NCBI GenBank assembly: GCA_935421135.1
Contig: OW285195.1
Coordinates: 11,438,391-11,502,390, forward strand
Origin: Bugulina stolonifera
Taxonomy: Eukaryota; Bryozoa; Gymnolaemata; Cheilostomatida; Bugulidae
Direction: 5' to 3'
DNA: 64,000 nt
Under the pieces are notes generated by a model, which ran no database searches, had not been told where the DNA came from, and was given only the letters and a program-made list of their open reading frames with translations. Below are positions 37,170-48,505 of this stretch, piece by piece. A program made the position numbers and the translations under genes. Within the stretch, counting starts at the first letter, position 1, and each line of letters starts with the position of its first letter.

Positions 37170-37654
37170 TCTATTTATAAAACAGAAAGTTCCACACTAA
37201 ACCTTTTTATGACACAGCTTTTGATTGACTAGTGCTTCAGCACCACCAGTTGAGCTACTCTCAATCTGCCTATATTTACTAGCAATTCCAGCTTTCTTTG
37301 AAACTCTTGCAGGCTTGTATGTTTTCATCAAATTATACTCTGTTTGCAAAAGTCAATAATGCACCCAATTTTTAAAAGCATTATTATTTTCATGTAATAT
37401 GAGGTAGTAAATATTCATCAGAATATACAGTTCCACCATTGAAATTTATGTAGGTAGTAATGTATGTAGTACACTTTCTCCATTTAGTAGTATACTCTGC
37501 TCCGTTTTTTATGCATATGTATATACATGTACATGCAAGTCAAAACATTTACTATAAATATGAAAAAGAGACTTCATATATGTTATAATGTGGCGAATAA
37601 TCACTAAATAAGGGTTGTCGTCGTTTTCTTTTGCAAGTTGTCCACTCTTACTCC

Positions 37655-38843
37655 AACCTCATCATAGACATGTAGATGTTTGTTAGCACGTATTTAATAA
37701 ACTTTTAATTCCTGAAAATATACCATAATGATGAAGCAAGAAAATTCAAGTTATACAACAATCCTTATTGATAATAATATTGAGTTGAATAAAACTAGTG
37801 AATTGAGAAAATATATTGCTCTTTGAGTTACAATCCTAAATGAAATACAGATAAAACTTCCAAGTAGAGCAAACGATGGTTACAATGTAACTCTAAGGGT
37901 ACTACTTTTATCATGTGAATCACCTAAAATCAAATCACAATGAATGTGCACCTATTCATGAGAAGAAAAGAAGCCGCACTTCAATGTTTCTAATGTGAAG
38001 CCTAATGTAGGGCCTCATTTAGCAGCTAGAAAAATAGTTCGTCCTGGTGTGGGCTCTATGGCACTCCAAAATCATATAGACTAGCAGAGCCAATTCTTAG
38101 GTTGCTTGAAAATAGAAATTCTAACAATGGCAATGTGGTAACACGATCAAGCTTGAATTAAAACTGTATAACTTGACTGTGCATCTACATGTATATGCAT
38201 GTGCATATACATGTACATATAATGTACATGTGCATGTATATATAATGTACATGTATATACACGTACATGTATATACATACATGTACATACAATGTACATG
38301 TATAAACAATGTACATGTATATACTGTACATGTACATTATATGTACATGTATATACATACATGTACATATAATGTACATGTATAAACAATGTACATGTAT
38401 GTATATACATGTACATAGTTTATACATGTACATTATATGTACATGTATGTATATACATGTACATAGTTTATACATGTACATTATATGTACATGTATGTAT
38501 ATACATGTATATACATACATGTACATATAATGTACATGTATAAACTATGTACATGTATATACATACATGTACATATAATGTGCATGTATAAACAATGTAC
38601 ATGTATATGCATGTGCATATACAGACATTTTACTCCTGGTGCTGCAAATTTTTATGCCTAATATTCTAGTAGACATTGTTTGTAAGAGATGAACATCTGC
38701 TGTGAGTTTGTAACTTTCTGCTTTTTGCAAGTATATGGGTATACTTGAGTTTTTTCAAGCCGGAGAAAGCCAGTAGCTAACTCACAAAATAAAAAGTGAT
38801 CTTGTAACCAAATAGTTGTTACCTACAATTTCTGGTTCAACAT
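37655..38843. repeat. orphan copy of the 5' flank of gene C
   Basis: This stretch matches 43066-43812, the region just upstream of the plus-strand paralogue at 43827. Shared segments include tcatagacatgtagatgtt, cgtcctggtgtgggct and tcaagccggagaaagccagt. Here no gene follows: similarity stops at about 38843 and the block of gene B begins. The copy is interrupted by the microsatellite at 38186-38610. Confidence 0.8.
38186..38610. repeat. tacatgta-type palindromic microsatellite
   Basis: Over 400 bp of tacatgtata, gtacat and cataca units, locally self-complementary. The homologous place in the copy at 43560-43580 has almost none of it, so the array expanded after the duplication. Cys/Tyr/Met-rich open frames on both strands here are repeat artefacts. 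Confidence 0.93.
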
Positions 38844-39337
38844 GGTGATACATGTACTTGCAGTCAATGTTTTAGACCACCACAACACAAACACCCAATA
38901 TTCGTCATTATAATAATAAATGCTCCTCACATTGTTAGCATTAGATTGAGGACATGATATCCATTATAATATATGTGAGAAGCTTGTTACACAGTATAGT
39001 TGAACTATTATCATATAATCATGTGGTTTGAGAGATTTAGCAGAAGTATTTGCTGTAGGGTTGGTCTAATCTTTGATTTCTGTAGGAGGGGTGGATGTCC
39101 AACTTGTTTAAAGTGTTATAGTCTACTACATATACATGTACAGATTGCACAGAGATGTATACATGATACTTGATTAGATGTAGAAGATTTATGTCTATCA
39201 ATGCAATGAAATGCATAAATACATGCAGATCTAGCAAGTTATAAGATCAAATTGGTTAATTAATCCAAATTTAGCTTCTTGATTTTTAAATTTATTATTT
39301 ATTTTTAAAACACATTTTTTATCTGTTATTGCCACTA

Positions 39338-39470
39338 CTGTATTTTTAGATTAAATATACGTTTGCACGTTAAATAAAGCTTATGTGCTTTTCAAATTTG
39401 TTTCAGTACTGTATTTTTAGATTAGATATACAGATGCACTAAGTCAAGCTGATGTGCTTTTAAAATATTA
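39338..39470. repeat. local tandem doubling, about 70 bp, 3' of gene B
   Basis: The unit beginning ctgtatttttagatta and containing gcttatgtgcttttcaaa occurs twice with divergence. The matching place in copy 2 (52187-52260) has it once. Confidence 0.75.
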
Positions 39471-39662
39471 TGGTAGTTTATCAATGTTTCAGTATTGTAT
39501 GTTTGCATAAAATAAATAAAAAATCTAAAATAGTTAGACATTTTAAGAGAAGTGGCTTCTACCAACTAATAAAAACTTCACTAAATATAGAAATACTGAG
39601 TTGTCAAAGTAATCTACATGTGCACTTTTGTATGTGAATACAGAATAAAATTGAAATACAAT

Positions 39663-41363
39663 TCATTTGGCTCGCTTCTTTTGATGCTCCGGCTTTGCAG
39701 GAGATTTACCAGCCTTGCCATCTAGGGTTCCTCTTCCTGGCGATGTTTGCTCGGAGGAGCTCAATGAAGCAGCAGAGCTTTGATTGTGACCAAGTGTAGA
39801 TGACACTGGCCTTAGTCTACCCGTTGTGCTGTAGTGTAGGTGATCAGCGGGCAAACTGTACACAGTCAACAAATTCCACAAGAACTCTTCGTTATTATGT
39901 AAATATGACTGCTCTGCCTTAAAAATCTCCCTTGGAAGTAAATTCTTAAAATAGGAAAGCTTGGTAAAAGTAGGTATCATACCAAACTCTATTAATGCAG
40001 TGCCTTCCTTCTCTATACTCTTTTCTGTTACAGCACATAGAACGTATGGATAACTATTAATAATCTCAGCCACATTGCGAAAGAGATTGTGGTAGTTACA
40101 GCCAATTATAGGTAGAGGCTTGAACGAAACTACAGGAGTTAGTTCTTGAGAAGTTCTTTTTGGTTTAAATTCTTTCTCATCAAATGTATTGATTTCTTTT
40201 AACCATAGCAAACGATCCTCAAGTGACCTGATGATAGGGTACATAGTTAGTTGCAACCAATACGACGAACACCGCATCGGAAAATATAAATGTGCATCTA
40301 GCTCTTGACATGTGTATTCCACATAAAAATTTCTGCTGGAATTTCCTTCTACTAATAGTTTTTCCTTTACTTCAAGAATATCATCAGCTGAGGATATCGT
40401 CTTTGCACCAATAAGAGATCCCTCACCTCTGAAATTGTCTTTCCACACAGCAGTTAACTTGTATGAAGGTTTACTTCTTGAAGACTTTTGCTTGGTCTCC
40501 ATTTGCTTTATGTTAACTTGTGATATGGCCTCAGCTCTTACTGTCCATATCTCTGTAAATTTAGTCAATGCATGTTTCACGCACATTTTTGAGAATACCA
40601 TCATGACTTTAGCCCATTTGGAATCTTCACATCGCTTGGCATTGAGATCAAACATTGCCAATTCTTTGACAATTAATAAGTATAAGTTGGCTGAAAACAC
40701 AAACAGAATCGATGCTTTGGTTGGAAAATTGTCATCTTTCATTATTTCAAGCAACATTTCTTTTAGAGTTTGTTCCTGCCTGGCCAAATCAGAGAAAGGT
40801 GCCTTTCTGGGTTCCTCTAACTTCCTTGGCTGATAAATCTTTAAAATGAAGCAGAGAATTCCATTCAGTGTTGTACACATATTGAAAATTTTTTGACTTG
40901 GTCTCAGTGGATGAAATAGCCGAGTTAAGGATTCTTGGACTTTCCTGATGTAATTTGCGTCTTTACCCCCATCAAAAGTGAAGACACATACATCAAGTGC
41001 TGTAGGTGGACAGCACATTAAAGCCAAGGTGAGGTTTTTTATCTGTTCTCTAGAGGTTGGATTTCTTTTAGCATGTTTCCAGTAAAATTTCCTTGTGTCG
41101 CTTTCTGTCATGTCAAATGGGATGTCGGATAAACCCTTCTCTGCAGGAAATGCCTGCTTCCAAGTAGGCACATCTGGCCCACCAGAAAATATTTCTATTT
41201 TACTGAACTTTGAAAGATGGCGAATCTCCTGACTAATTAGAATTGATCTTTGGTTAAAAGCTGAGAAAGTAGCGTTGCTAGATCCACGTACCAATTCGGC
41301 ATCTGCTGAAGTATTTGATATCTCATCTGATTTAACCTCGGGAGAAGCCTGTGATTCAGCCAT
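39663..41363 (-). CDS. intronless cluster protein B (566 aa, helical domain family)
   Basis: A complete single frame from ATG in a good context (aagATGGCTGAATC) to TGA. Residues 1-100 are polar and variable. Residues 105-285 form a helix-rich domain with CCPPTALDVCVFTF (117-130), TLNGILCFILKIYQP, ANLYLLIVKELAMFD and KFTEIWTVRA. A probably beta-rich half follows with LYFPMRCSSYWLQLTMYP (359-376) and GTALIEFGMIP. The C-terminus ends in a Lys/Arg-rich stretch (HQKKRAK) like a nuclear localisation signal. There is no signal peptide or membrane anchor. The order of helices and the ANLYLL..EL motif recall helix 5 of Cry domain I (AANLHLLLLRDA), hence a possible distant relation to pore-forming domains. 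It is the sister of the gene at 52459. Confidence 0.88.
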   Translation of the reverse strand: MAESQASPEVKSDEISNTSADAELVRGSSNATFSAFNQRSILISQEIRHLSKFSKIEIFSGGPDVPTWKQAFPAEKGLSDIPFDMTESDTRKFYWKHAKRNPTSREQIKNLTLALMCCPPTALDVCVFTFDGGKDANYIRKVQESLTRLFHPLRPSQKIFNMCTTLNGILCFILKIYQPRKLEEPRKAPFSDLARQEQTLKEMLLEIMKDDNFPTKASILFVFSANLYLLIVKELAMFDLNAKRCEDSKWAKVMMVFSKMCVKHALTKFTEIWTVRAEAISQVNIKQMETKQKSSRSKPSYKLTAVWKDNFRGEGSLIGAKTISSADDILEVKEKLLVEGNSSRNFYVEYTCQELDAHLYFPMRCSSYWLQLTMYPIIRSLEDRLLWLKEINTFDEKEFKPKRTSQELTPVVSFKPLPIIGCNYHNLFRNVAEIINSYPYVLCAVTEKSIEKEGTALIEFGMIPTFTKLSYFKNLLPREIFKAEQSYLHNNEEFLWNLLTVYSLPADHLHYSTTGRLRPVSSTLGHNQSSAASLSSSEQTSPGRGTLDGKAGKSPAKPEHQKKRAK

Positions 41364-41768
41364 CTTATGAATAATAATGCTAAATAGTAGCTCCTACATC
41401 CAAAGAGTGCAACAGAACTTCAGTTTTTGCTAGCAACATAAATATGTAAAATTGTATTTGATAGCTTTGATACACACTTGATTGAAACTGTGCTTTTTTG
41501 CCACAAGCAGGCGCCAGCTACACCCAATTGAGTAGATGGCAGAGAATTTGAGTTTTCTCAAATAGCTCAACTGACAATGAAACTTCACTGGGAACCTCAC
41601 TGTTCATGACCTTGCACTATAGGACCCAAAGCTCATGAAAATTGAGTATTCTCAATGTTTCTTCGCTGCTAGTTGAGCTATGAGAATATTGTGGTGAAAC
41701 AGCCTCCGTGGTAATGGCCTGACATTGACATTGCATACATACATGTATTGACATTATCCATATTATCC

Positions 41769-42652
41769 ACTCATGCATTATTGTCTTACCTTGTACAATT
41801 ATTATACATGTACATGCATGCTTACACTATTATAATCAACCATTTATCGTGTGCTCTATTATTGTTATCCACCAATCAGATTATTGCAATTACTATGCAC
41901 ACTTGGTTTTTCCCACATATTATAAGCAATTATCTTCTCTTATCTGATTGTACTAAACTGAGTCTTGTACCATATACTTTTTAAGGCCGATATTTTGGAA
42001 TAGGCTCATATTTATATACTTTCCATTTCGGACCATTGTAAGCACCTTTTGTGCTAAAGCCAACCCTTTTTGTGGCCGGCGTTGGGCAGAACCATCTATG
42101 TTGTTGCATCAGTTCCGGACCCGATACCTTATCGGCCGGCCGGTACCTTATCGGCCTCTTGTTACCGGAAGTATATTTAGTATATAAGGTAGCACATTTT
42201 CTGCATGAAATCAGTTGTTGATTGCGCTCTAATAAAGCAACATCTCCTAACTCAAACCTAGAGGCTTACTCTTGTAGGCGGGTAACTCCACCGGCGGATC
42301 CATAGATCCATACGACCCAAGTTCATCCCTATCTTCGTTTAAGCATATCTCTACACCACTTAGGTCGATCCTGGATTCTATATGAATCTAGCGTCGGGTA
42401 TAAGATCCTAGAATATCAGATCTTTCACTACACTCCTCTGGAGTATAAAGTCTCCAGACCTACGTCGACCCTGGACTCTTTAATGAGTCTCAGCATCGGC
42501 CTACGTCCAGATATATATAATAACAAGAGCACCTAATAACTGTTCGCTCTTTTATTTAATGTGTGGAAGGTTACTTGGTTGTCCTCTACCAAGCCCTTCT
42601 CATGCTCGTGCCATCAGCACCCGCACGCAAATTAACACTAAAACAATACAAT
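41769..42652 (+). mobile_element. LTR-like insertion in duplication copy 1
   Basis: Copy 2 has an empty site: ccatattatc joins directly to aattgatttgagaaatc at about 54535-54550. Copy 1 has some 885 extra bases here. The insert holds a GC-richer block with a TATA box (agtatataagg, about 42178) and aataaagc about 55 bases later, the compact promoter/poly(A) layout of a retrotransposon LTR. It has no open frame, so a solo LTR is likely. Exact ends and target duplication could not be fixed. Confidence 0.55.
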
Positions 42653-43065
42653 ATTTGATTTGAGAAATCAGAAACAAGTAGCAGTTTGTTCTACCTACAC
42701 CCCATACTTGCTGCAAAGTTACAATTATGCTTTGGTCACAGAACTAGTTAAAAGTAAATTATCATATTTGTGAATGTTTACATCTACAATTCAAGGAGAG
42801 TTCCTCCAGAAGACTAGTGAATAGAACAACATCAACGACAAGATGTTTGAATTTATTATTAAACTGACAGTTTTATGGTTAATCTTGCACAAAAATTTAA
42901 AATAGAGATAGATTTCTCCAAAATTGTGAATGCTGATTACAACCATAGAATATGGCCAAAGTTGCTATAATTATACCAAGGTTATCCAGTGAACGATGCC
43001 CATAGTAAGTAGTTGCCGTGCTTCTCTCAGCAAAGTCGCTGACATGCTGCTCATTAACCAAACCT

Positions 43066-43812
43066 TAACCTCATCATAGACATGTAGATGTTCTTTAGCA
43101 TAGATTTAGTAACTGTTAGTTCCTGAAATGTGGTATAAGCAAGAAAGATCAAGCTATACAACAACTAAAAACTGTTGAGTTGAACAAAACCAGCAAATTG
43201 AATAAATATAATGGCCTTTGAGGCGTTATTAATTTGTGGAGGTAACTTCTAAATGGAACACAGATGAAACTTTAAAATAAGACAAACGATGGGTTACACT
43301 GTACCTCAAATGGTACTGCTATTATCATTATAAATCACCTAAAATCAAATCACAATAATGTGCACCTATTGGTGGCAGACATGAGAAGAAAAGAATGTTA
43401 AACATTCAGGGACCTGATTTGACAACTGGGCGAATAGTCCGTCCTGGTGTGGGTTCAATGGCAATCCAAAATTATTATAATCCAGCAGAACTAATTCTTA
43501 GGTTGCTTGGAAATAAAATTTCTGACAATGGCAATGTTGTAGCAAGATAAAGAATTTATCTAACTATCCTGTGTGCATATACAGACATTGTACTCCTGGT
43601 GCTGCAAGTTTTTATGCCTAATATTCGGGTAGCCATTGTTTGTAAAAGATGAACATCTGCTGTATGTTTGAGTGTAACTCTTTGCTTTGTATAGTATGTA
43701 CATGTAGCTATACTTGAGTTATTTTCAAGCCGGAGAAAGCCAGTAGCACATTTACAAGATAAAAAGTGACTTCATAGCCAAATAGTTGCTACCTACAATC
43801 TCAGGAGCGACA
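43066..43812 (+). promoter_or_regulatory. 5' flank of gene C, duplicated at 37655-38843
   Basis: The stretch directly before the ATG at 43827 is well conserved with 37655-38843, especially the last 240 bases (acagacat.gtactcctggtg to tacctacaat.tc). It probably carries the promoter and 5' UTR, but no TATA box or factor site can be named with confidence. Confidence 0.5.
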
Positions 43813-43826
43813 GCCACTGGAGCACC

Positions 43827-45629
43827 ATGGAAGAGTTTTTAAAAAACAGAAAAGAAATTTTTACTTTGCTTGAGCTTGATCCAAGTGAGTATGTACAGAA
43901 CGAGGAGTGTGTCGGAGGTCTGAACATTGTGGTGTTGGCCGAGCATCAACAAAGATGGCCTCCACCTGGTTTGGAAGACTTTGATGTCTTATTTAGCAAG
44001 AGTTCAGAATATACTAGACTGATGGTGGATAGACTGAAGCGATTGGCTCATCCAGATCCACCCAACTCAAAACTCCTGGAATTTTGCCAGCTTTTAAATG
44101 ACATTATAAGTTTTGTAGTTACAGACTATCTACCAAAAGCTAAAGATTCTGCTGACATCACTTCTAGAGAGGCACTGTGCAAACTTATATTGCCATATGC
44201 AAGTAAATTAGGATATGCTCTGTCATCATATATGAGTGAGGATTCACTACCCAACCATTCACTCTTTGTGTTTCTCAATGGTGGCATTTTATATTTTTTC
44301 TTGCAACAAGAATTGGTTGACCTTGACCCCACTACTAAAGACCCTTTCAAATCAAAATGGGTGGATACGGTGGTATTGTCATCAGGAAAATTTGCAATGT
44401 ATGCGGCAGAAGTATTTACAAAAATGTTGCAAGCTCGACTGAGAACTTTATCAGACATTGTAGTTACACTCTCTTTAATGGATGATGATTCAGAAAAAGT
44501 ATTGTCTAAAAGAGCAGCAAAGGTTATTGCTGATGCATCTTTATGCATAAAAGCAACAAATGTTTGCAACAGCAAACTATCTGATCTTGTGAATTTGAAT
44601 TTTGACATATTAAACTCTGCATACCGGGATGAGGAGAGGAAAGACAATTCACCGAAAAGCAGCAAAAAGGCAAATGATAGCAAAACTGAATTTAAAACCA
44701 TCTCAAATAGCGTAGATCTGGATACCATTGCTACTGCTATTAAGAATTTCCACGATACTGTTCAACGGGAATTTCCTGAGAATGGAAAACAACTTAGTCT
44801 TACTGATGACAAGCAGATTTCTCAAAGTAGCCCATCAGAAGATTCTAGAGCTGAACGTGCTGTGCCTCCAGGTTTTTATGATCAGCAGAAGGACTGTGAG
44901 ATAGAGAATACTGAAGTTAAACCTGCCAATGAGCCATCAAAGGGCAGTAGTAAACCCAGAGTGAGGCGGAAGAAACGGAGCAGTGGCGAGCAGAGCATAC
45001 CTAACAAGATGCAACCTGAGCAACCTCTTTATACTATTACTACACATTTCTATGATGAATTGCTAGAAGAGAGTTATACATCGGTGATGGGCAAGATTAA
45101 TACACATCAACTGGACTTAACCGGGAAAGTTGAAATAGAAATTGCCCAAGATGAATGGCAGAAGGTAGTTGACACAGCATTTGAGAATGTTGATGCAGCT
45201 CTAGGCTACCCATTAAAAGTTATTAGTGCTTGGATGAAGTTATCTCATTGGCCTGAACCATCGTATTTCTACAGCGAGTTAATAGTAAGAGTTGCGACCC
45301 CACCAAATATTCTAGGACCCTATCACTGGGATAAACCCTTTACTGATATGATAGATTCGATTCAAGACAAATTCTCAGAGCAGACAGCCAGAAGTCCTAG
45401 CTTCCTCAAGGTATCCAAAGTCTTAAGAGATCCACAGGTAAATAAACCTGCTTCTATGCACAGCCGCATGAAACGGTCGTCAAAGACTGGAGGATATTTA
45501 ATGGGGTTGGTCACTGACGGAAACTCGAAGCATTTAGGCCACCCTCTCTTTGAGATTGGATGCATTCCAAAGGAAGTGGTCAAGGATGTACCTGAGAATG
45601 AAAAATTGAAAGATATATTTAAAGTTTAA
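43827..45629 (+). CDS. intronless cluster protein C (600 aa), only plus-strand member
   Basis: A complete single frame from caccATGG to TAA. It lacks the usual MAES start and the CCPPTALDVC segment. It keeps the family helical domain (about 70-215): LKRLAHPDPPNSKLLEFCQLLNDI and ILYFFLQQELVDLDP, then EVFTKMLQARL. A charged, Ser/Lys-rich linker (about 260-390) with RVRRKKR separates it from the C-terminal half. That half keeps YPLKVISAWMKLSHWPEP, which aligns with the YFPMxCSSxWLxL signature of the paralogues, and LFEIGCIP near the end. It is the most divergent member together with A. The surrounding genes are all on the other strand. Function unknown. Confidence 0.85.
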   Translation: MEEFLKNRKEIFTLLELDPSEYVQNEECVGGLNIVVLAEHQQRWPPPGLEDFDVLFSKSSEYTRLMVDRLKRLAHPDPPNSKLLEFCQLLNDIISFVVTDYLPKAKDSADITSREALCKLILPYASKLGYALSSYMSEDSLPNHSLFVFLNGGILYFFLQQELVDLDPTTKDPFKSKWVDTVVLSSGKFAMYAAEVFTKMLQARLRTLSDIVVTLSLMDDDSEKVLSKRAAKVIADASLCIKATNVCNSKLSDLVNLNFDILNSAYRDEERKDNSPKSSKKANDSKTEFKTISNSVDLDTIATAIKNFHDTVQREFPENGKQLSLTDDKQISQSSPSEDSRAERAVPPGFYDQQKDCEIENTEVKPANEPSKGSSKPRVRRKKRSSGEQSIPNKMQPEQPLYTITTHFYDELLEESYTSVMGKINTHQLDLTGKVEIEIAQDEWQKVVDTAFENVDAALGYPLKVISAWMKLSHWPEPSYFYSELIVRVATPPNILGPYHWDKPFTDMIDSIQDKFSEQTARSPSFLKVSKVLRDPQVNKPASMHSRMKRSSKTGGYLMGLVTDGNSKHLGHPLFEIGCIPKEVVKDVPENEKLKDIFKV

Positions 45630-46602
45630 ATTGCACACGTGTTGCGCACTTGTAGCTCAGTCTTGTAGTCGTACATATATTTGTAAAAGTAACATATACA
45701 GTACGTAGACATGGTAGTACTACAATTTTTAATTAAGTACAAACATTTTAATATTATTATAGTCAAAGCAATTATTTTTGCATAATAAATCATCCATGAT
45801 ATTATAATAAAGACTGTGTGGTGTGAACTTAACAAATAGAAATGCATAAAACTGTGTCAAATATATCATGGAATCTTCTTGCCAAGTAACAAAGGAGGAA
45901 GGCCCTCTGTCCCCTTATGCTACCTGAGTATATTAAATAGAACAAAGGCTATGGGTAGAAATTGAATACTTGTACACAGAGACCATACTGGGCCTGTAAC
46001 AAATGATTACATTGGCCGAACTCTTTTTTCAGCCGTCTTGATTGGTTTTAAGAAGGTCCAAAATGGTGCAAGGTGACACAACTCTTGCACTGAACGGCTC
46101 TGTTGGTACATTATCTTAAATTCTAGACTAGGCTCTTCATCTCCTCACTGTAGATAAGCTGTAAAACAAAAGGCAGTGTATTACCCATTACACCATATAA
46201 GAAATTTTCCACAAATACGTTAACTGTGATGTCTCCAAATAAATATCACAAAACTTGTGAGTTAAACCAAAACACCATCATGTATAATAAGATATACACA
46301 TGTACATGTATATGTACTAATAGCATAGGACTATTTAGTACGGCATAATATTGTAATGGTTAAATGTGACTCTAAACTCAGCCTCCCGACTACCTGACAC
46401 TTGTTATAAACATTCATTGCATTAATCTGCCTGTGTTAACTTGTCTGTGTAGTAAACAGTCACTTATATACTTATAATGTGCATTACTGAGCAATTATGT
46501 CCTTTTTATACCCATGTAAAGAGGGCAAACCTCTCAGAATTACTTGATATTGATTTTGTACATAAATTGGATGGTTTTAAGCATCTTTTGTAGTACTTGA
46601 CA
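45630..46602. other. intergenic, no gene seen
   Basis: AT-rich 3' flank of gene C. Candidate AATAAA hexamers lie near 45783 and 45808, 150 to 180 bases after the stop. No coding frame is visible. Confidence 0.5.
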
Positions 46603-47168
46603 TGTTTTGGGTCGGCCTCGGGCTTCCAGCCTCCCTCTCGTTGTGCAATTTCCGAACGACACTACGCCGGCCTTTGACTAGAACTTCCTCCAGAAGTTCT
46701 TATACTATATAAAGCACATTGTTTTAATGTTCATTGTCTCAGCTGATGATTGCATTCCAATAAAGACAGATCTATACTACTTATACAGAGTCTTCACTTC
46801 ATAGTACTGGTTGCTCCAGTCGTCAAGGTCCTCGACCTTGCTTTCCGAGCTTTCTGCTAGGTCGCGACATACTCTTTCTCAGTATGGTAAACAAGCATTG
46901 ACTCGGGGCCACATGGGTTGTCTTGAGTAGTCATTTGACTACTAGTACCTGTTGATCTTTCACGTAATTGCTCACGGGTCATCTTTCATGCTTCTGTGCG
47001 TGACAGCGGACTAGGTATACCATCCATCCTAAGTACCGCCGCCGTACAGAGGTATAACAGAATGTGTCGTCTGTTATACATGAACGATGACCCTTTGGCC
47101 GCCACTCATAGGTTCTTCATTTTGGACAAAAGGTCGTCTTAGGACGACATCACACCTCCCCAAAACCC
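46603..47168 (+). mobile_element. second LTR-like sequence
   Basis: A GC-richer block bounded by gttttggg (46604) and cccaaaac (47166), which are inverted copies. Inside lie a TATA box (actatataaagcacatt, about 46704) and ccaataaagac about 50 bases later. The order tatataa, agcacatt, tgattgc, aataaag is shared with the insert at 41769-42652, suggesting related LTR families. No coding region is present, so a solo LTR or LTR fragment is likely. No target duplication could be confirmed. Confidence 0.45.
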
Positions 47169-48505
47169 TTACAATATAACGACATTATTGTTCAAAAGTA
47201 TTGTGTGTACTTGTACATATACAATGTATATGTGCAACAATGTGTGCAACAAGGATTATTACTACTACATGTTAACATTTATATTCAAAGTATCTACATG
47301 TACTAAGGTGTGCAATTAAAACGTTATGTAATTGTGCATTGTGTACGTAGACTTAACCATGGTCATTGTTTACAAGGAAGGATCTATTCACAAAAAAATT
47401 ATCTCAAAATAAAACATTCTGTTCATAAACATAACCATGAGTGCGAATGGTGATAAAATAAAAATATGTTCAACAATGAATTTTAATAAGTTTTGAACGA
47501 CTTCATACATTGGAATCTGTATTTAAAAATGGTAAACATGATAATGTTCTAGTGTGGTTAGATGAGAGTTGTCTACTCCTAGATGTAAGTGTGATTGAAA
47601 TGAGTTGGCATAATTATATTATATCTGAAATTTTCTTATGCACAGCTGCTGCGTACATTATACTTATTTATCGGCAATAATAATCCAACTATATTCAACG
47701 TGATCTACAAATTAGATGTTAGTGGCATACACTGTAACTACATGTATCATTAAAGTCTATTTGCTCATTTAGTAGCATGATATAATATTTCTTGTACACA
47801 ATAATTATATTCTGCTATTTATTCAGAAAATAAGAGATAGTAGTGCTTTTTGGAGATCAATTCAAATATTGCAATGTCTGTAAACAGCCCACAAAATGTT
47901 TTTAATTCAGTGAAGTTTTTTACTACATGCAGTATATGCAGTAGCTGACAGAACTTCTAGTACAAATTGCTACCATTTGTTAGTAAAAAAATGGTCTAAA
48001 TTGTACACATTGATCCACAAACCAGATGTTTGATAACTTTTAGCAAATTCAAACCAAATGTAGAACCTTTTTACTGTTAATCAGCTGCATGATAATTTAA
48101 AAGATTCAATTCCATCTAGTGTACATTATCATTCTTTATATTAGTATGAATTGCGGAGACTATTTAGTGATGCTATAACACTTTGAGGTGCAATTTTATA
48201 TATTATATTTTTCTGTGCGATTGTTTCGACATGTATGTATATATGTTTGACATTGGTACAATAAAAGTACGCACACATACATCATACGTTGATAAAAAAT
48301 AGAATTGCTGCCATTTAATAGGTTAGAATTTAATATAAAAATGTTAAAAGTTTATGCGATCCAAATGTTAGAAGTTGATGTGTTAATAATATTAAAAAAA
48401 ACCTGTGAGTTTTCTAATTTCTAAGATCAAACACGTATATTACAATGTAAATGTTAAAATTGCATGGACGAGGCTATAAACTAGTTCACCACATAATGAC
48501 GACAT
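47169..48505. other. intergenic, no gene seen
   Basis: AT-rich DNA upstream of the 3' end of gene D. No open frame or repeat of note. Confidence 0.5.

Larger units (their letters stand above)
38832..42960. repeat. segmental duplication, copy 1 (contains gene B)
   Basis: The block matches 51680-54870 in the same orientation through the gene, both flanks and non-coding DNA. Beginnings (ttgcagtcaatgttttagac) and late parts (ctacaccccatacttgctgc) are nearly identical. Copy 1 differs by a roughly 885-bp insertion (41769-42652) and a local doubling at about 39338-39470. Confidence 0.88.

Noticed and set aside
38121..38730. Overlapping Cys/Tyr/Met-rich open frames on both strands
   Set aside because: Products of the tacatgta microsatellite, not genes.
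40435..40833. Plus-strand frame of 132 codons (and its counterpart at 53237-53611)
   Set aside because: Antisense shadows of genes B and E; duplicated only because the genes are.
44126..44728. 200-codon minus-strand frame
   Set aside because: Antisense shadow of the conserved gene C coding region.
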